Below, piece after piece: positions 5,101 to 5,979 of a stretch of DNA of 5,979 nt. The stretch lies in assembly GCA_045402695.1 (NCBI GenBank), contig JAWPNA010000043.1:1-5979 (forward strand). Direction: 5' to 3'. The position numbers were made by a program, and so were the translations under genes. Numbering within the stretch: the first letter of the stretch is position 1; every line of letters begins with the position of its first letter. This DNA is from JAWPNA01 sp045402695. GTDB lineage: Bacteria; Acidobacteriota; Polarisedimenticolia; JACPZX01; DASXTC01. The notes beneath the pieces were generated by a model. That model saw only the letters and a list, made by a program, of their open reading frames with translations. It was not told the origin of the DNA and searched no databases.

Positions 5101-5979
5101 GAGAAAGACGCCTTCGGACGGCTCGCTGCGGTCATCAGCCACCGCACCTACCCTCAGGTGGGTCCGGCTCTGGCGGCCGGAGCCGACGCCTACTACGGAT
5201 ATGACCGGCTCGATCGACTGACCAGCGTACGGCTCGACAGTCAGAACCCAAACACCTTCGCGTTTATCCCCCAGTACCGCAACTTCGCCTACAACGCCTT
5301 GGGCCAGCAGACCTCGGCCACCAATCCCGAGAACGGCACGGTGCGGAACCTACTGTACGACGCGGCCGGCAACCTCAAGAGGCGCCAGGACGCCTCGGGC
5401 AACCTCTTTGAGTTCGACTACGACGCAGCATCGCGGCTTGTGGCTCAGTACGTGACCAGACCAGGAGCGGGCCAGACCAGACGGACGCTCGTCCAGAACA
5501 CCTACGATGAGCATGACGGGACCTTCGGCTACGGCCTGGGCCACCTGACGACTCAAGTGTCCCTCGACGAGGCCGGCCACGGGTTGGTGCAGCAACAGTG
5601 GCGTTACAACGGTTTAAACGGCCGGCTGTCGGAGGCGGACTGGCAGTTTGGCGGCTGGGCCGGCGACCCGAACGCCCCCTTGCAGACCCAGACACAGCTG
5701 TCGATGACCTACGCGTACAACGCCTTGGGGCTATCTTCATCGGTGACGTACCCCAACAGGCAGATGTTCGGCCTGACCGCTCCTGGCTTGCAGATGACCT
5801 ACGCGAACGGTTCTCTGGTGGGGGTGTCTGATCTAGTCCGCGGGGCGCTGGTTGAGACCATCGGGTACAACCTGGCAGGCGGAGTCTCCAAGATCAGGAC
5901 CAAGGGGGCTGTGGAGACCCTGATCACTGCCGATGTGCGCAACCGCCCGGCCTCAATCTCGGTCACCAAGCAGGGCGGC
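2104..5979 (+). CDS. Secreted RHS/YD-repeat protein (partial, 3' end outside window)
   Basis: The frame is open for 1292 codons to the right edge. Residues 1-31 form a signal peptide, with a hydrophobic core LLLCIPFICMFFWPF (14-28) and an ATA cleavage site before Ile32, so the product is exported. The N-terminal region carries DLLNGGLNLTIPIG (56-69), LKLAYSTKIW (82-91), QAGLGFMLQMGR (120-131), VQMPDGTRYLLG (from 184) and LPTGASIEYDY (from about 407). These blocks are typical of the entry region of large bacterial YD proteins. Degenerate YD repeats start as TDPFGNDT (from 499) and DGFGNFRKVTEYG (608). They become dense later: GYDSLGRLISVT (831), FDTLGRLKKIEK (881), DPFGRVRRT (950), EKDAFGRLAAV (1000), YDRLDRLTSV (1033), YNALGQQTS (1063), YDAAGNLKRR (1085), YDAASRLVAQY (1105) and YNALGLSSSV (1207). 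YD repeats build the hollow beta shell of RHS/TcC proteins, which encloses a C-terminal effector. The RHS core and any toxin or immunity gene lie beyond the window. Secretion mode and target are unknown. Confidence 0.93.
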   Translation, partial: MSRAPRHESSAVRLLLCIPFICMFFWPFATAIDENLTKGATNNHIFESWVWGENIDLLNGGLNLTIPIGPTFRVSSDVSYQLKLAYSTKIWHIESPEPQNPYWGGNQRHRARSRLDGRGQAGLGFMLQMGRFMTRANSVECDSDQYSRLKEDVFEDSTGAVHQSDYFTRGAPDGSFIRARSTDVQMPDGTRYLLGQHVNDLLTPGGLGWPKCSSAYPPLPSDPNAKFDIWTNDYRGEYVTQIEGKDRVGGQAVNKVVIEYETAAGMRHLMKKITNYRNGVADTAHAITFINSNADPTAPNNTLEMGYVKSVTVPVFSSDAGVVRTATYTFNYTLADVWDPWVNPSDPNDPYRAQDNLDNKFEKTLLLTGIDFPATADGVTPPVSYRMSFQYTGTEWQGHNIGYVQARELPTGASIEYDYRSYAFRPEVCSSSQGGQCPPIGSCIPNPGMAVCTDDPRGWTQGIGSKRIIAESGGPAYTWVYEREAHAVGRPNPAAVVTTDPFGNDTITYFHADSWDPYSITPNGSYYYHNKIWKNGRSYKTEYYRGSSANPGNLVRSEQQVWADDVFLPNDPDFYKHWGEFPRIVESSVTYHDDGGKTSRTVNEEWDGFGNFRKVTEYGFDGLAYRVTRADSNCDRRDPNNQCLVVDEPSDLHCDPAYSNYNCPLSPGHWNNWVLGTKSYSQTEDAEGHVLQRTEFAYDPDDGDPNNDVGYLRSRKDLLTIPQGVDLVGPFGNPSVGSAGDVKTEFTYEGDPTCPSGAASYATGNVCLKTVSDYGLTPAIFQEQYTYAQAAYLKSRQVVGLGWKSEDRDVDEATGLTRVSRDPNGIQTTLGYDSLGRLISVTPDARNGTENPATLTYPDIWTTELEQQVSSSDKIFSRFKFDTLGRLKKIEKRQTDGTMAAQFTGHDIAGRVTYQSEWGDPNTVEVADPNKGTTFDYTDPASDPENPTPDPFGRVRRTITADQKVTLTDYWGASSAVTVEGIKTGLGPNSPTLDARTVYEKDAFGRLAAVISHRTYPQVGPALAAGADAYYGYDRLDRLTSVRLDSQNPNTFAFIPQYRNFAYNALGQQTSATNPENGTVRNLLYDAAGNLKRRQDASGNLFEFDYDAASRLVAQYVTRPGAGQTRRTLVQNTYDEHDGTFGYGLGHLTTQVSLDEAGHGLVQQQWRYNGLNGRLSEADWQFGGWAGDPNAPLQTQTQLSMTYAYNALGLSSSVTYPNRQMFGLTAPGLQMTYANGSLVGVSDLVRGALVETIGYNLAGGVSKIRTKGAVETLITADVRNRPASISVTKQGG

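Overview
The window looks like GC-rich bacterial chromosome. The likeliest source is a free-living Acidobacteriota-type or similar environmental bacterium. That call rests on the N-terminal architecture of the large RHS/YD protein (a DLLNGGLNLTIPIG block followed by an LKLAYSTKIW block) and on a DUF4386 membrane protein. Both are family-level impressions, not a search result.

Layout: (1) Positions 1-489, minus strand: the 5' 163 codons of a DUF4386 multi-pass membrane protein, running off the left edge. (2) Positions 490-950: a mostly non-coding gap. At about 845-905 (minus) it holds the C-terminal remnant of a small basic protein gene. (3) Positions 951-1415, plus: a 154-aa single-TM protein of unknown function with an excellent Shine-Dalgarno. 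(4) Positions 1534-1848, minus: a small basic-protein gene carrying an in-frame TAG at codon 35, probably a pseudogene. Its last ~50 bp are nearly identical to the remnant in (2), so direct repeats flank gene (3). (5) Positions 1860-1970: an AT-rich divergent regulatory region. It holds a near-consensus sigma70 promoter reading right, a weaker candidate reading left, and two dyads. (6) Positions 1971-2103: a leader of about 130 nt with potential hairpins. (7) Positions 2104-5979, plus: the first 1292 codons of a secreted RHS/YD-repeat protein, open to the right edge.

The main gene is the secreted RHS/YD protein. It has a signal peptide, its own strong promoter and a strong ribosome binding site. 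A long cysteine-containing N-terminal region precedes a cysteine-free stretch of degenerate YD repeats. The C-terminal cargo or toxin region, which would define its function, lies beyond the window. The genes upstream are not obviously connected to it. The 800-1860 stretch looks like accessory DNA with duplicated, decaying small-gene fragments. I see no CRISPR array, tRNA, rRNA, transposase or complete insertion sequence.
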